Assembly: GCA_009760855.2 (NCBI GenBank)
Contig: WPIO01000441.1
Coordinates: 1 to 45,590, forward strand
Direction of reading: 5' to 3'
DNA from: Cristatella mucedo
Taxonomy: Eukaryota; Bryozoa; Phylactolaemata; Cristatellidae
Length of the DNA: 45,590 nt
Both the position numbers and the translations under genes were made by a program. The notes under the pieces were generated by a model. That model had not been told where the DNA came from and searched no databases. It saw only the letters and a program-made list of their open reading frames with translations. This document shows positions 21,641 through 33,235 of this stretch, piece by piece. Numbering within the stretch: position 1 is the stretch's first letter; each line of letters starts with the position of its first letter.

Positions 21641-23700
21641 TGTGGAGCTGATGTGGTCGTCCAGTGAAAGGTCCGTTTGGAACAGGACACCTAGCTTTTG
21701 TGCTGATGTGACTGGAGATAGAGCTGGTAGCGCCGATTTGAGTGCTAGGCTTTCCAATTTCCGAGTCACGCTTAGTTTTCCCATAGCTAGTAAGTTGGTT
21801 TCATCGTCATTTGATTTGGGTACGTTAGCTGACATGTGTGTGGGAATGTCAGCAACACATGCATCAATAGAGTTGAGAGAGTTCGTCGAGCCTAGATGGC
21901 TGGGAGGGATCAAAGCAAAGGTAGAACTGAGTGTCATCTACATAGAAATGAAAGCCTATATGGTGCCTGGCAGTCACATCGGCAAGATGGAGAATGTAAA
22001 CAGTGAAAAGAGCTGACCAAGCACAGACCCTTGAGGTACACCTTACTTTAGTGGTTCCTCGGATGATCTTTTCCATTCGCATCAATGCTATCTAGAGTAT
22101 CCCACTGAGATAGGGCCCGAACCATTGGATAACTGTGCCAGTGATGCTCGGGCGAGATGAAAGCCACTCGAGAAGGACTTGGTGATCGATAGCACTAAAG
22201 CTGATGAAAGATCGAGCCAAACAAGCTAATAATAATAATAACACAGTTAAGTGCCCTCAGATAACTCAATCTCTTCCTAGGCGCTTTACATTTTCTGCAA
22301 AGGAATTACGATCGAATGGTTAGTGGTAGCATGCTCGATAAACAACAAGAAACATGGTCAGAGATTACTTGCACAGGGTCAGCATGCAAGTGTGTTTAGT
22401 GGCAGTGTACACAGTGTCAGCATGCATAAGCAAATAAAGGTCGAATCACAGGGACCCACTAAATGCTGTGATAAATAGCAAAGATATTCTTCCCAAGTCT
22501 GCATTCCTAAAAGGTCGTTATACACCCGAAGCAATACTGACTCTGTGGGGTGATTAGCTCTAAAACCAGACTGGAACTTACCTACTTTGCTTGAAGTTTC
22601 AATATATGAGTTCAGCTAGTCTGCCACGACTCATTCCAGTGTCTTTGATAGAAACCGTAGAAGAGAGACTGGGCGAAGTAGTCCAGTGCTCTTGGTCTAG
22701 TGTTGCTTTCTTAATTAGTAGCATGACTGCAGCCTTTTTGAAAGTTAATGGAAGCTTTGACCTGAGGCTGAGGACATGTACTTACGATACTAGTCATGCA
22801 TGGTTGCAGCAGGTTTATGCATTGCAGAAGTGGGACACAGGGAACTATGTCTAAAGTACTAGTAATTCTTTTTGATTGGGAAATAAATTACAGGTGATGT
22901 CACTCAGGGCCTTAGTGAATGTAGACATTCAGGTGCAGCACAGAATTGAGGGACATGAGTCAAGAGGAGTGCTGCCACCCTGGGAATGAACCCTCCTATC
23001 TTGTCTATCTTGCTGACAAGAAAAATTAGAGAAACGATCAGCTAGACCATCGCAAGGATTACTAGGTAAGGACCCAGCCCGAGAGTGGTTAAAGACATGG
23101 TTGATCATCGACATAAGGACTTTTGAATATCCATCTCTGATTCAACAATAGTTTTAGAGAAGCTCGACTTGGCCTTTGCTAGGATCGATTGGCATGATCT
23201 ACAGTAGCCCTCTTATGCCTGTCGATGGACAGCCAGTCCTGATCGTTTGTATAATTTGTCAAAGTTGCACTTGTCATACTTTGCTACTTAAATGGCTCAG
23301 TAGACCTAGCTAGTTTGTCTTTAGTAAACCACAGGCCGTCTTGGCGAGGGTGCACAGTGTGCTTGGTCAGAGGTGCCAACTCGACGAGCATGTCAGCTAG
23401 AGTCTTGTTGTAGCATTCTACGATGATGACAGTTCGGAAGATGGGGCAAAAACCTTCTCTTGCGGACAGCATTGATGTCAAGGTTCTTGAGATTTTGCGA
23501 TTCATTTATGATTTTGGATGTGGAGGTAGACACTGTAAACCTAATGAGATCCAAATGTGATCGAATGAGCAGAATTGTATAATAGGGGATGATATCATAC
23601 AGTTGTGGAAGAATATTTGATTGAGTGTGTGGCCCTCATTGTGAGTAGGGTCATGCACATGAGCCACAAGAGATAATGAGGCAGTCAGTGCACACAATTC
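21641..23700 (-). mobile_element. LINE family A, decayed antisense copy with endonuclease and RT remains
   Basis: Reading the minus strand in order, 23697-23506 resembles the end of an APE-type endonuclease (DPTHNEGHTLNQIF...FDHIWISL). 23505-23284 is the linker (ELAPLTKHTV...GLWFTKDKLAR). 22854-22591 has an RT start relic (LTFKKAAVMLLIKKATLDQE). 22200-22085 reads AIDHQVLLEWL...VIQWFGPYLS, and about 22005 has the catalytic YVDD (FYVDDTQFYL). 21937-21640 is the domain after the active site (SLSLDDHISS type). Frameshifts and stops are present. A second LINE tail is nested at 22228-22480. This is the most complete LINE body in the window. Confidence 0.8.
22228..22480 (-). mobile_element. LINE family A 3' end nested inside another LINE
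   Basis: An ATT-type tail at 22228-22242, the conserved hairpin (about 22248-22290) and the UTR words interrupt the RT region of the antisense element at 21641-23700. RT coding resumes beyond 22480. Confidence 0.8.
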
Positions 23701-25847
23701 GGCTCTTAAGGTATCATTTTAAGTTGTCAAATAAATATACAAGCATCTATAAAGAGGAAAGATTGATTTCTTGCATGCAGAATCAAAACTAGGTAAGAGA
23801 AATCTGAGATAAAGGGCAAGTTGGTTCCTGGGGATGAAAGTGGGCCTGTAACAAGGACTTGCTTGTACGCAAGCGCTGCAGCACGTGTCTCCCAACTTCA
23901 CCAAACCGAGTGGGCGTGTCTACCGTTGCCTTGGGCTTCCCTTGAGCTTGAAGCAGAAGAGAAAGCAAGCATCCGAGTGACCATCAGGCAGCTCCAGCGA
24001 GGAGACTTGCTATAAGCTAAAGTGACCAACAATTAGGTCAATTGGCCATTTGTCGTGCAGTTATGGATAACTGCTTATCGTTTGCAGTAGGTCTGTGCAG
24101 AGCAAGCGTGACTAGCCAGGGCCCCCGATGGGGCAGAAGGGATTATCGAGGGGGTCGAGAGCTAGATGGGTCAGAGTTTGATTTTTAAAGCCCTACCTTT
24201 GCCATCGGACCAACATATTGTAATAATGGCTGTGATGTCGACCTTCTGAAGTCCTTGAAGAGTCAAGGTCAGTCTGTGGCTGAATGGTTTAATATGGCAA
24301 CGCAGAAAAGTCAACAGGTTCAAGACTTATGCACTGTAAAAATATGCCTACCTCCCCAAAGAATGTAGGAGACGTGGCCAGTCAATTATCCAACCTATAA
24401 AAAGATTTACAAAAATAATTATAGGTGTAGTGATACTGCATAATTTCTGTATATAAAGTTCAAGAACACTTGAGGCTATTACGGCAATACTTACCCTACC
24501 CACCACCAAAAAATAACTCGATGATGGATTTACTAGCAGAACCTATTTCATATTTCAAATTTCATCTCGATGGGCAAGGTTTTGCCGAGTTGTGGGTAGT
24601 ACAAGGCAGTGGAAGCTACACTTGAAAGGAAGCTGTGATTCCAAGTCGCAAGCATCGCAACCTCAGCAAGCTGTGCCAACGTGTATCCACATGTGCCAAA
24701 TGTTAACTAGTTGGGAAACAAGTCACATGTTATGCAGAGATCGGTAAACTCGTTATTTTAAGATATATTACTTCCGGTTCACTTCTGGGTTAGACATGGT
24801 TGCATCAGAATTTTTCCTTTTATGTGGAAGTCATCAAAACTTCCTTTTGCAATTCTAACTTGATAATTTTTTGAAAGGCACTCGAAAAAAGTTCATTCAA
24901 TTTTCATTGTCACTGTCATTCGATTGCTTATGATTGCCTAATTTTTTGACTAATTTTGTTTATACTTAAGACTTGACCCTGACGTACACATACTGTTTCC
25001 CTTTATTATTCCATACAAGCGATTTCATTTTGCTGTGCTCACTTTTGGAACGCCATTGTTGGCATACGGATACTGGCTAGGCACTCGCAAAGGTTATATG
25101 CACAGAGGGTATACTAACAAGGTGGTTCAGTTGCATATATTCCTGTCCTTTGTCATAAAATTAACCAAGATATGGTACACGAGCTGCCTTAAATCTCACC
25201 TTAGCCCACCACAGACCTGCCTTAAATCTGCCTTCAGCATGCCTTTAACTACAGATGCATGTCGTCATGATGAAGCAGCTCTGGCATCATCAGAAATCAT
25301 CCTCTTTCATAGAAAGGCTCGCGAAAGTCATCGAAGTCAGTTTGTCCTCCACCTAAGTACAAGCAGGCTACTGGGCCTATTAAATGCCGAACTAAAGTTC
25401 CTTTGAAATCAGAGAAGTATGTATCGCATGACTTTTGTACTCTAATCTTCCACTGGTCTATAAGTTATAGTGCATTGGCCTTGTAGCTTGCAGTGCTTTT
25501 ACTTATGGCTTTGACCTCATTCCCTATTTGGGCTCATACTACTAAAAGAATGCATAGTTTGTAAGTTTTAATTGTCAATCTCCTATATTTGAGATTTTTC
25601 AGCAACAGTCACTCGAAATGGTCATGTTCTTTTCTGTCTACAAGTACATGTTTACTCCTAATTGAAGTCACCACAGTGCGTTCATACATAACAAGCCAAT
25701 GCTTTCTAGCAATTGTTTGTTAGCTACTTAGCATGCACATGCTAATGTAGTTATTATCATAGACCCCCAGCTGAAAGCATCACGCATACAATCCTACCGT
25801 ATGACCTTGCATCCAGCCTCATATTCGAGATGTAATGACACCTTGCA
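23701..25847. other. intronic sequence, nothing recognised
   Basis: Mixed-composition sequence without long frames, clear repeats or splice-bounded exons. A short plus-strand frame at 25035-25406 has no recognisable motif. Confidence 0.4.
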
Positions 25848-26295
25848 CAGTATTACAATGACCCGCAAGGCCCGCCACGGCTTGGCTCCTTCATACTTAA
25901 CTGAACTGCTGAACCATTTTCAGCCTCATCGTGCCCTTAGGTCCTGTAGGAACAATAAATTAGCTGTTCTATTCTTTTGCTTACAGAGACTAGGTCCTAG
26001 ACTGTAGAACTCACTTTCATGATTGTTATTACAATGACAACTACTCTCCTGCTGCCGACTATGGTACATCCTTTCCAACGGTCCTGAGCTGCTACATCCA
26101 CGTTACTCATTACCTCAACTGCTCTCCTGACTCAGCTATGCTTCCCACTTTCTCTCTGTAGTGTGGGATTAAGTCTGTTGGCTACCGAATGCGTACCGAA
26201 AGCTGCTTAGGCTGTGAGTGCGCTATACAAAACTCTCCTGCGTAACATCCAAATAGTCTTTGTGACTTTGTGGAGTTACAGATGTGGAGAGACAT
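25848..26295 (+). mobile_element. LINE family B, 3' end
   Basis: Decayed ORF2 C-terminus: TRKARHGLAPSYLTELL and LRSCRNNKLAV, then a broken NSL motif. Its 3' UTR holds 'gctgcttaggctgtgagtg' and ends 'tttgtggagttacag'. The same ORF end and UTR recur at 35160 and 43570, so this is a second CR1/L2-like family distinct from A, with a different tail. Confidence 0.75.
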
Positions 26296-26785
26296 TGCAT
26301 TAAATACGTATTCGAGACATGTATGTAATTGAGTGTAAACCTCAGAAATTATATCATATCGATTGTTAATATGCATGAGCGAAATCATTGTATGACGCGA
26401 CCTGGCCATTATGTAAGGCAAGGACCTGAGTGAAGTCGCTCTCTCGGAGTAGAGGCCAGCCGGTCGGACGGCGAATCGTAGCGCTGAGCGTGAGCTACTG
26501 TAAGCCTGTAAATGAGTCTGTTGGAAGTCACCGAGACCTTTACTTGTGCCTTTAGTTGAAGTAATCTTTCAATATCCAAGAACTAATACGATTTTATGAT
26601 TTATGAATTCAGTAGTTGACAGGACGGGTTAGCTTTTTGGTAAATGGAGAAGAAGAGGACATTGGATATCAACCATCTTCATTTCGGCAGCCAATTTATC
26701 GTATGCCTTAGCCTTACCGGCTTTACATGTCGTTTGTCTGTCAAATTCATGCTGCTGGCACTTATATTTGGCACTTTGATTTCAG

Positions 26786-26981
26786 GAGTAGATTTTTATG
26801 TCACAAAAAATAGCGACCTCTTACTGCTGAAAAACGACCCAGTCACTGGATGGCTTTCAGTTGATTTTGGCAAGAGCTATCGCATCATTGCCAATTCAAC
26901 AAGATCGAAGCGTGACTCCCTCACCGGGTCAACCGATCTGAACTTGGTTCAAGTTTTTGCGTCAGAAATAAATTATGTTAC
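26786..26981 (+). CDS. attractin/MEGF8-family gene, extracellular exon 2
   Basis: The acceptor is TTTGATTTCAG (AG at 26784-26785) and the donor is GTTAC|GTAAGT, both strong. The exon has 196 bases, entering at phase 1 and leaving at phase 2, matching its neighbours. It encodes VDFYVTKNSDLLLL, a turn, then YRIIANSTRSKRD, including one sequon (NST). This parallels the INF.....LDISINAS...NITWS segment of attractin's juxtamembrane domain. The same frame is also open upstream to an ATG at 26644 and would give a hydrophobic N-terminus, so an alternative first exon cannot be excluded. The phase match and the strong acceptor favour an internal exon. Confidence 0.6.
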
Positions 26982-27289
26982 GTAAGTATGCTTGCTACTG
27001 CGGGTACCAGTAACTGCCTGGGACGACGTGTTAAGGTGTGGGGGGATTAATTTCGCTACTCTCTCGCTTTGTGATTTTCGGATCAATACGGGAATGGGCA
27101 TTGTTGCCAAAGGCTGAGGGAGAAACATTATTGAACGGTTATAGAAATCTGGAAATCTCGATTAAGTTTCTTCGACGGCAGTCCAGGATAAAGAGGTTGA
27201 GGCAATGAGTGTTTATCTCTGCATCCTAGCAGAGCTAGCCTTGCTCAGGACAGTTCTAACCTTTTTTTTGTAAGCCGGTTCAATAGCGT

Positions 27290-27425
27290 CATTTATATAG
27301 CAGCAGAAGAGCCTTAGTGGTTATCGCCACTGAAGGACTCGAACCCACGGGGGTCCCTGGGTCATGAAGAGCAACCGTCGGTGCTCCTGGGTCAAGATCC
27401 AGGGGGCAGCTTGCCTCGTCCAGCA
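27290..27425 (-). mobile_element. tRNA-derived SINE S2, decayed copy
   Basis: Contains 'cagcagaagagcctt', 'tatcgccactga' and a B-box complement 'ggactcgaaccca' in the order of the S2 copies at 5967 and 36018. The head is degenerate. Confidence 0.65.
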
Positions 27426-27626
27426 CATCCACCGTGTTTCGTTTTTCGTTCCGCTCCAACCAGTAACCTTTATTTATTTTTATCCAACTGCAATCATTTA
27501 GCGATCGAACGCTTTGCTGTTATAGTACTACTATTAGCTGGTCTCTGTCTGTAGCTGTGAGGTTAGATTCCCCTCCCCCCCCCGAAAAGCCAATGACCCA
27601 CTTGCTATCAGGCAGACTGCTAGGTT

Positions 27627-28010
27627 GATAATAATACTGAGATATTTTTTGTAGCAGCTATAATATCTGAGCCTCTTTTAGGCACTTTACAGATCCTGTG
27701 ACTGAAGTAAATCTCTGAAGCATATCCATTGATTAGTGATAGCACGTGCAACGTGAGCAACGTGCAATGCCAGCATGTTAAGCACGCTAGTTAAGGAAAA
27801 TTCACAAGGAAGAAACAAATTTTGCAGGAAGAAGGTAGGTTTTAGCTTCTTTGTAAATGTCAAGTCAGGGGATGTTGTGACCTCAGTCGGGAGCGAGTTC
27901 CAGGCTTTTGGAGAATGCAAACGGAAGACCCGGTATCCAAAGCATTTGAGGCTGATTGGGTGCAAGTGACTTGATTCAAAATAGCTGGTCGTACCATGAT
28001 TAACCTGAGT
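27627..28010 (-). mobile_element. LINE family A, decayed antisense 3' part
   Basis: Tail hairpin remnants (about 27660-27720), then antisense ORF2 C-terminus at about 27840-27960. The minus strand reads HSPKAWNSLPTEVTTSPDLT. The element continues at 28283 after an inserted repeat. Confidence 0.75.
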
Positions 28011-28282
28011 ATGAATTAATAACAATAATAACAATACTAATGCTAATAATAATAATACATCATTTTCATACCATCCTAAGAGAACTTAATCTGTATCCGG
28101 GCGCTTTACAACTTGCTTGGAAAAAATAAATACCCGTGGGGTGATTGACATGCACGGTATCAAGCTTGCATAAACACAAGTATCATGCTTAGTCCAGCAT
28201 GCTAAAGCACGCATTAGGAGACTAATGGCCACCTGTTAGTAAGACTTTTGGCTGTAACAATCACTGAATCATGCACACGTTT
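28011..28282 (-). mobile_element. LINE family A 3' tail nested in an older LINE
   Basis: AAT-rich tail (28018-28062), the hairpin 'ctaagagaacttaatc' and diverged UTR words interrupt the LINE whose coding remnant lies on both sides (27627-28010 and 28283-28515). Confidence 0.65.
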
Positions 28283-28515
28283 GCACAAAAAGCATATAGT
28301 GTATAGCTATTCTGTTGACCTAAAAGTGAGTGACAAAACCTTGAAGTAAATATGCTGCTTGATGGGGAGGCAGGTTGGTGAGAAAAAAATGATGTAAGAT
28401 GACGGTTGCTTCGTTCACGACATACAAGCCTAGCTGCTGAGTTTTGCACAAACTCTTAGCGTCTTATTGCATGGGTAGGAAGACCTGCGAGTGTTGAGTC
28501 ACATAAAAAGTAAAA
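28283..28515 (-). mobile_element. continuation of the interrupted LINE family A copy
   Basis: The complement of 'cttgtatgtcgtgaacgaag' and 'gcaaaactcagcagc' matches the VQNSAARLVCRER segment, with frameshifts. It joins logically to 27627-28010. Confidence 0.7.
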
Positions 28516-28524
28516 AGTAAAGGT

Positions 28525-28690
28525 CAACTGATTTAGCAGCCTCATTTTGTTAATTCAGAGGCAGAGAAGTCTTATCTATCGGCTATCACTCTACTTGCAG
28601 TGGGAATTAAAGAATTCCCTACTGCAGGGCTTGAACACACGACCTTGTGGCCTCGGTCGTAAAGTTTGAGCTCCATACCCCTTGGCTGAG
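28525..28690 (-). mobile_element. tRNA-derived SINE S2, decayed copy
   Basis: Contains 'gatttagcagcctc', 'gcagagaagtctt', 'cttgcagtggg', 'ctgcagggcttgaac' (degenerate B box) and 'cctcggtcgtaaag' in S2 order. It lies immediately upstream of the next exon. Confidence 0.65.
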
Positions 28691-28755
28691 ACCTGAGGCT
28701 AGACGGGAAGTCACAGATGCATATATCTCAGTTGATTGTTTCTTTCAGATGGCAG

Positions 28756-28972
28756 ACAATACAATATCTCTGGCATGGAAGTCGTATGTTTTAAAGAGGC
28801 TGGGAGAGCTCAGTATTTTGCGGTTTCTGCCCTCTATTCAGAGTTGGCTATCTGTTTTAGGATAACGGAATCGCGATTTCTACTTTTCGTTAAGAACGTG
28901 ACTCGAAGGCTTGTTATTACATTTCCCGAGAGTGCTCACAATCTCTCGGAAGACAAGTTTTATATACTCGTG
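28756..28972 (+). CDS. attractin/MEGF8-family gene, extracellular exon 3
   Basis: Two acceptors lie close together: TTTCTTTCAG at 28748 and ATGGCAG at 28755. Only the second restores the frame left by exon 2 (phase 2), giving ...T-QYNISGMEVV. The donor is CTCGTG|GTAAGC and the exon ends in phase 0. It encodes an N-glycosylated beta-rich stretch with sequons NIS, NVT and NLS, ending LLFVKNVTRRLVITFPESA..., then KFYILV. This aligns in pattern with the attractin segment FYVYVSN.....IKIQIAFSQHS that precedes the membrane. The alternative acceptor (28749) would shift the frame to a stop. Confidence 0.65.
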
Positions 28973-30009
28973 GTAAGCAATTGTTGGTTTTGTTTCCTGT
29001 ATTACTCTAGCCATCCTTTTGTCATGTACTTAATCATTGAGCTTCGAATCCTACTGCTTAGCGGAGGTGATGCTGTCATGCTTGCTTGTTTATTGTGCAA
29101 GCATAATCTGCATTGCTTACTAGTCTTTTTCACTTAATTTCTCTCATTCACGTCTCCATCATGATCTCTCTTTATTCTCATTCCAACTATCTTTGCCACT
29201 CTGACCCGTTCTACCCATCCTCACTTACCCATTCGTTTGTTTGCCTGCTGTGCTCATTGCACTCAGTCGCTCTCCTATCGAGCCTCGGCTCCCTCGTTTG
29301 TTGTCTCCCCCTGACTGATTTGTATAGAGAACCCAGAATCCTTCCGGCTGCTATGTATTGCTTGCAACCTGCTGTGTGGCGCTTACCACTGCCATGCCGT
29401 CGTTTCTATTATTGGGTTCATGCAGTAATCAATCACTGCACTTTAGCTGGACTGCAAGTTTTTACTACTTTGCCTGCCCTTCACAAACTTGTGAGCCTCG
29501 TGTATTCTCTCGAACCGGACAGATTGACTGAACCACAGACGCATTACCTTATATGCATGTTCTGCATATTCCGAGCTGTTGCTACCTGTAAAATGGCCTA
29601 TCTCATAACCGATTATCCTTGGCTAGGCCAGTATCTTCAGGTGACTTGCCTCCTCCCAGCCAGCAGATTGGGGAGGTGTTTGCGATCGTACACAGAAGCA
29701 TCTGCGACCGATCTTTGTGTTTTGGGCTGGCGATAACGATTTTTATTTCGGCATATCCCCTTTCAGCTACAAGCATGCGCCCAAATACTTATCTTTTTTT
29801 TGTGTGTGTTTTCAAGACGTTTGATGTGAGACGAGAGCTCGAGAGTCAGCAGAGGAACAATGCGAAATGCCTCTGCTGCGCTTTCAAGTGCTCCATTGAT
29901 CCAAAAATAGTTCACTAGAGTTGCACCAAACAGCTTTGCGCTTAAAGCATGCAGCTCGAGCACTAATGTATGTCTATGTCGAATCGTTCATGCGGCTCGT
30001 CTTAAAACA
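28973..30009. other. intron sequence, nothing recognised
   Basis: Part of intron 3. A T/C-rich frame at 29113-29736 is open by composition but has no recognisable domain or consistent splice phase. Confidence 0.4.
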
Positions 30010-30125
30010 AATAATAGATCATTTGTATAGCACCCTAAGAGAACTTAATCTGGATTCAGGCGCTTCACTACGAGGCTCGAGCCCACGACCTTGACCCAGA
30101 CCTTGGTCGGGGTAGGGAAAGAGGC
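30010..30125 (-). mobile_element. tRNA-derived SINE S1, partial
   Basis: Tail 'catttgtatagcaccctaag' plus hairpin, then 'gaggctcgagcccacgacc' (B-box complement) and 'ccttggtcggggtaggg'. The A box is lost or rearranged. Confidence 0.7.
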
Positions 30126-30497
30126 CATCTTGTCATAGCCTCCCCCCACCACCAGGCCGGAGTGGTCTGTCGCATGGCTTGGCTGCTGGATATGTCCCCC
30201 CACCCATGACTTTTCAATGATTATCTGCACCTGGCAGGTCACTAGCCTCATCGGGCTGGCATCCTGACCATTACAAAGTGCTTTGACTTATAGTTCTCCA
30301 AGAGCACCAATCTCTTTCTTGGCACTTGACATAAGCTGAAAGCATATCAGTCAATTAATTGGCTCTTAGATAGTAGAACATCTGACGATGCTCTGCGCAT
30401 CTGAGATTGCATGCTTACACAGGTGAAGTCATGTGACCTTCCTTGGTCTGGGCTCAGTCATGTGACCAATACAGCAAGCCTGATTTACTACTTTCAT

Positions 30498-30856
30498 AAC
30501 TCCCTCCCGACCTGCGTCAGAACATCCCCTAACCTGACCACATTTAAAAAGAATTTAAAAAACACACCTATTTAGGACAGCATTTAGTGGGTCCCTGTGA
30601 TTCGTCCTTGATGTGCTTATGTGTGCTGACACTGTGCATGCTGCCACTAACCACATTTACATGCTGACCCTGTGCATGTCACCCCTAACCATGTTATTCA
30701 TTTTGTTTGTTTATCAAGCATGATTTTACTCACCATTTAATTGCAATTCCCTTTGCAGCAAATGTAAAGCGCCTAGAGAGAGATTAAGTTCTCTGAGGGC
30801 GCTTTATCAAGTGCATTATTATTATAATCATTATTATTATTAATATTATTATTATA
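30498..30856 (+). mobile_element. LINE family A, 5'-truncated sense copy
   Basis: Begins inside the NSLPTCVRTSPDLTTFK codons, reaches the ORF end, keeps the complete UTR, the hairpin (about 30765-30805) and a long ATT-rich tail. It is close in sequence to the copy at 1-535, so relatively recent. Confidence 0.85.
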
Positions 30857-31492
30857 ACTTGTTTGTCCGTCAGAAGAAGCATATTCAAGAGCAACAAAAA
30901 AACGGGCCTTTTAGTAAGCAAGAATGTTACATTCACCCTTAAAATGTATGTTTTATATCTATGCAATGCCTTATAAACTGGCTAAAAAAATTACTCGAAA
31001 TGCACTAAATGCCTAAAATTATTTTGATGTCCTTCTAGGTCCAATGAAATTAACATTGCATGCAGGATAATAGTAATAATAAATGATGCATTTGTATTAG
31101 ACCAGATAAAATTAATTCTAGACATGGTATATATGATAGAGAAAACATAGAAAGCGATTAGTGATGAAACAAGCACAGCACGTTAAGGTTACTACACACG
31201 GGCAAAGCAAATGATGGGAATAATGGGACCAAAATGTTAGTGGCAGAGCCAATATGATAACTATCAAGTTACTAAATTATTATAATTATTATTTAAATAA
31301 GTTATTATTATACTAAGTTGTTAAGTTATTAAGCTATCTTAGTATACTTCACTTTGAGAAATGTAGCTGTGAGGGATTTGAGATCATTTGAGGTGCTAGA
31401 AGGCGAGGTAATGAGGGATGTGAAGAGAGGTTGACCGTGGACATAGAGAGGAACCAAACCATTGCGGCACAGCTCAGATGACATGGGATGCC
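30857..31492. other. intron sequence, AT-rich
   Basis: AT-rich with ATT/TTA simple runs (about 31270-31340). No gene recognised. Confidence 0.45.
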
Positions 31493-32178
31493 AATAATAA
31501 TAATAATAATGCAATTAATAAAGCGCCCTTAGAGAACTCAATCTCTTTCTAGGCGCTTTACATTTGGGAAACGCGGTTGCCCTAAAAGTGAGCGATAAAA
31601 GCTTGAAGTCGATTTGTTGCTTGACTGGTAGCCAGTGCAGGTCAGCGAGAAGTGGTGTGGTGTGGCAACTGTGACGCTCATGACAAACAAGCCCAGCTGC
31701 AGAGTTTTGCACTAGTTGTAATCGCCTGATTGCACATGCTGGTAGGCCAGCAAGCATTGAGTTACACAAGTCAAGACGGGATGTCACAAATGCATTGACC
31801 AACTTAGACGTTGTATCCTTATCTAAACAAGCCCAAATTTTAGCAATATTATGTAGTTGAAATTAGGCAGACTTGATTTCGGAGCTGATGTGGTCGTCTA
31901 ACGAGAGGTCACTGTGGAACATGACACCCAGATTTCGAGGTGATTCAACAGGAAATATGCTGGCAGAGCCAATTTTGAGTGTCAGCCTTTGCAATTTCTG
32001 AATCACACTGGGTTTGCCCATAACTAGTAATTTAGTTTTATCATCATTTAGTTTTAGAAAATGTGCTGCCATCCTTGTGCAGATGTCATCAATACATGCA
32101 GCAAGTGAGTTGAGAGAATTCGAGGAGCTCGAAGGCTTGGAGGAATCAAAGCAAAGGTTCAATTGAGTGTCATCTATT
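31493..32178 (-). mobile_element. LINE family A, antisense, with internal deletion
   Basis: The tail and hairpin are at 31493-31566. The copy then jumps directly to the IDFKLLSLTF codons, so the UTR and about 90 C-terminal codons are missing. Minus-strand frames give LDLCNSMLAGLPACAIRRLQ (31802-31515) and MNLCFDSSKPS...LNDDKTKLLVMGKPS...LGVMFHSDLSLDDHISS (32162-31863). This is the region between the RT active site and the C-terminus. It is 5'-truncated just after the YVDD block. Confidence 0.82.
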
Positions 32179-32637
32179 AGTCAAGAAGGTCTCGGTGATC
32201 ACTTGTATCAAAGCTGCCCAGAAAAAGTTATGCAAATATATGTCACTAGAGGTGGTGCATTAAGCCTAGCCAAAACGGTTGGGTTGATTCATTTCGATGC
32301 ATACACATGTGTAGGCGAATGGATAAATTTAGTGCTGCGTGTGCTTTTCATTCTGCCTCTTACTGGGTCCCCCCCGTGTAAGCCAGCCGTGTTTTTGTGG
32401 GGAGAAGGCCGCTGCTTATTTCCTGTGGCTTCTATGTACGACCGAGTCTCACACTTAGTAGCCCTGAAAAGCTGCACAGAGCCAGTTAATTTGCTCAGAG
32501 CCGCCGGTTGGTTTGCTCGCGGATCGTTGATTCTTACATTGATGTAACGGTTTCATTCTTTTCCGTCGCCTAAGTGCTATGCTTGTAGGCAGTCTTTGAT
32601 TGCCCTGCCACTAGCTCTCGCCCTACTTCGATCGCAG
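32179..32637. other. end of intron 3, nothing recognised
   Basis: No repeat or exon recognised before the acceptor at 32637. Confidence 0.4.
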
Positions 32638-32859
32638 ATCGGACGCAGCCGAGGAAACCTAGGCAGCGGCGGAAGCAGTGCCGAGACTGGCAGCAGCGAG
32701 GGCTCTCGAGGTCGGCTGTTCTTCTGCCAAGACCAGACGCACTTGGATCCGTTCGTATTCGTTTGCGTGTTTGTCTCCTGCTTTCTCACGCTGCTCGTCC
32801 TCTGCCTCGTGAGCTGGCTCATCAGGCTGCGTGTGGAGCAGCGCCGGCAGCTGGCCGAG
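32638..32859 (+). CDS. attractin/MEGF8-family gene, transmembrane exon 4
   Basis: The acceptor is CTACTTCGATCGCAG and the donor is GCCGAG|GTACGC. It is 222 bases, phase 0 on both sides. It encodes a Gly/Ser-rich linker, then THLDPF leading into a 24-residue transmembrane helix (32752-32823) that contains VFVSCFLTLL, followed by a basic stretch RLRVEQRRQLAE. Human attractin, as I recall it, reads FFVTFFSCFLSLLL then ...RRREQLLRE at the same point; the FxSCFLxLL core is shared. The predicted topology is type I, with the glycosylated exons outside. The Gly/Ser linker is not something I recall from vertebrate attractins. Confidence 0.75.
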
Positions 32860-33094
32860 GTACGCTAGCGCAGCATTAGTGGCAGCAGCAGTAGCAGCGT
32901 GTGCAGCAGCAGCAGCTGCCGTAGCACAGTGTCGTGTTGCCGTGGCATGGCTGCTCTAGTGGTGCTAATGGCTGCTGATAGTAGCTACTCCTGTGCTGCC
33001 AGTCGTTGACGTCTGTAGTTATGGACGTCATAGGCACAGTATAGGCTCGAGGACTATTCTGTGGCAGCCACACACCCCTGCTGGATTTAATTAT

Positions 33095-33235
33095 ATAAAT
33101 ATACTTCATACGTGTAGCACTCTAAGAGAACTTAATCTCTATCCAGGTGATTTACAGATGCTGCAAGGTTTGTGACCACAACCTCTGACCTCTGTCGTTA
33201 AAGGCGAGCACCTTACCCTGCTAGGTTTAATCTTA
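33095..33235 (-). mobile_element. tRNA-derived SINE S1, decayed
   Basis: Hairpin tail 'ctctaagagaacttaatc' and a degenerate tRNA-like head ('aaggcgagcaccttaccctg'), in the order of the copy at 2781. Confidence 0.65.

Larger units (their letters stand above)
21145..26785 (+). other. intron 1 of the attractin-family gene
   Basis: A 5.6-kb interval bounded by GTAACA at 21145 and TTTGATTTCAG at 26785. It holds several LINE insertions listed separately. Its middle (about 23700-25847) has no recognisable gene or repeat. Confidence 0.5.

Noticed and set aside
21260-23700. A single LINE with 5' inversion (twin priming)
   Set aside because: The antisense part lies beyond the 3' tail of the sense part rather than at its 5' end, so two separate insertions fit better.
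26644-26785. A start exon with signal anchor beginning at ATG 26644
   Set aside because: The hydrophobic stretch ends in a strong acceptor (TTTGATTTCAG), and the phase after it fits the upstream exon at 21144; kept only as an alternative.
28749-28755. Acceptor at 28748 for exon 3
   Set aside because: Although its pyrimidine tract is better, joining it to exon 2 shifts the frame into a stop; the acceptor seven bases on fits.
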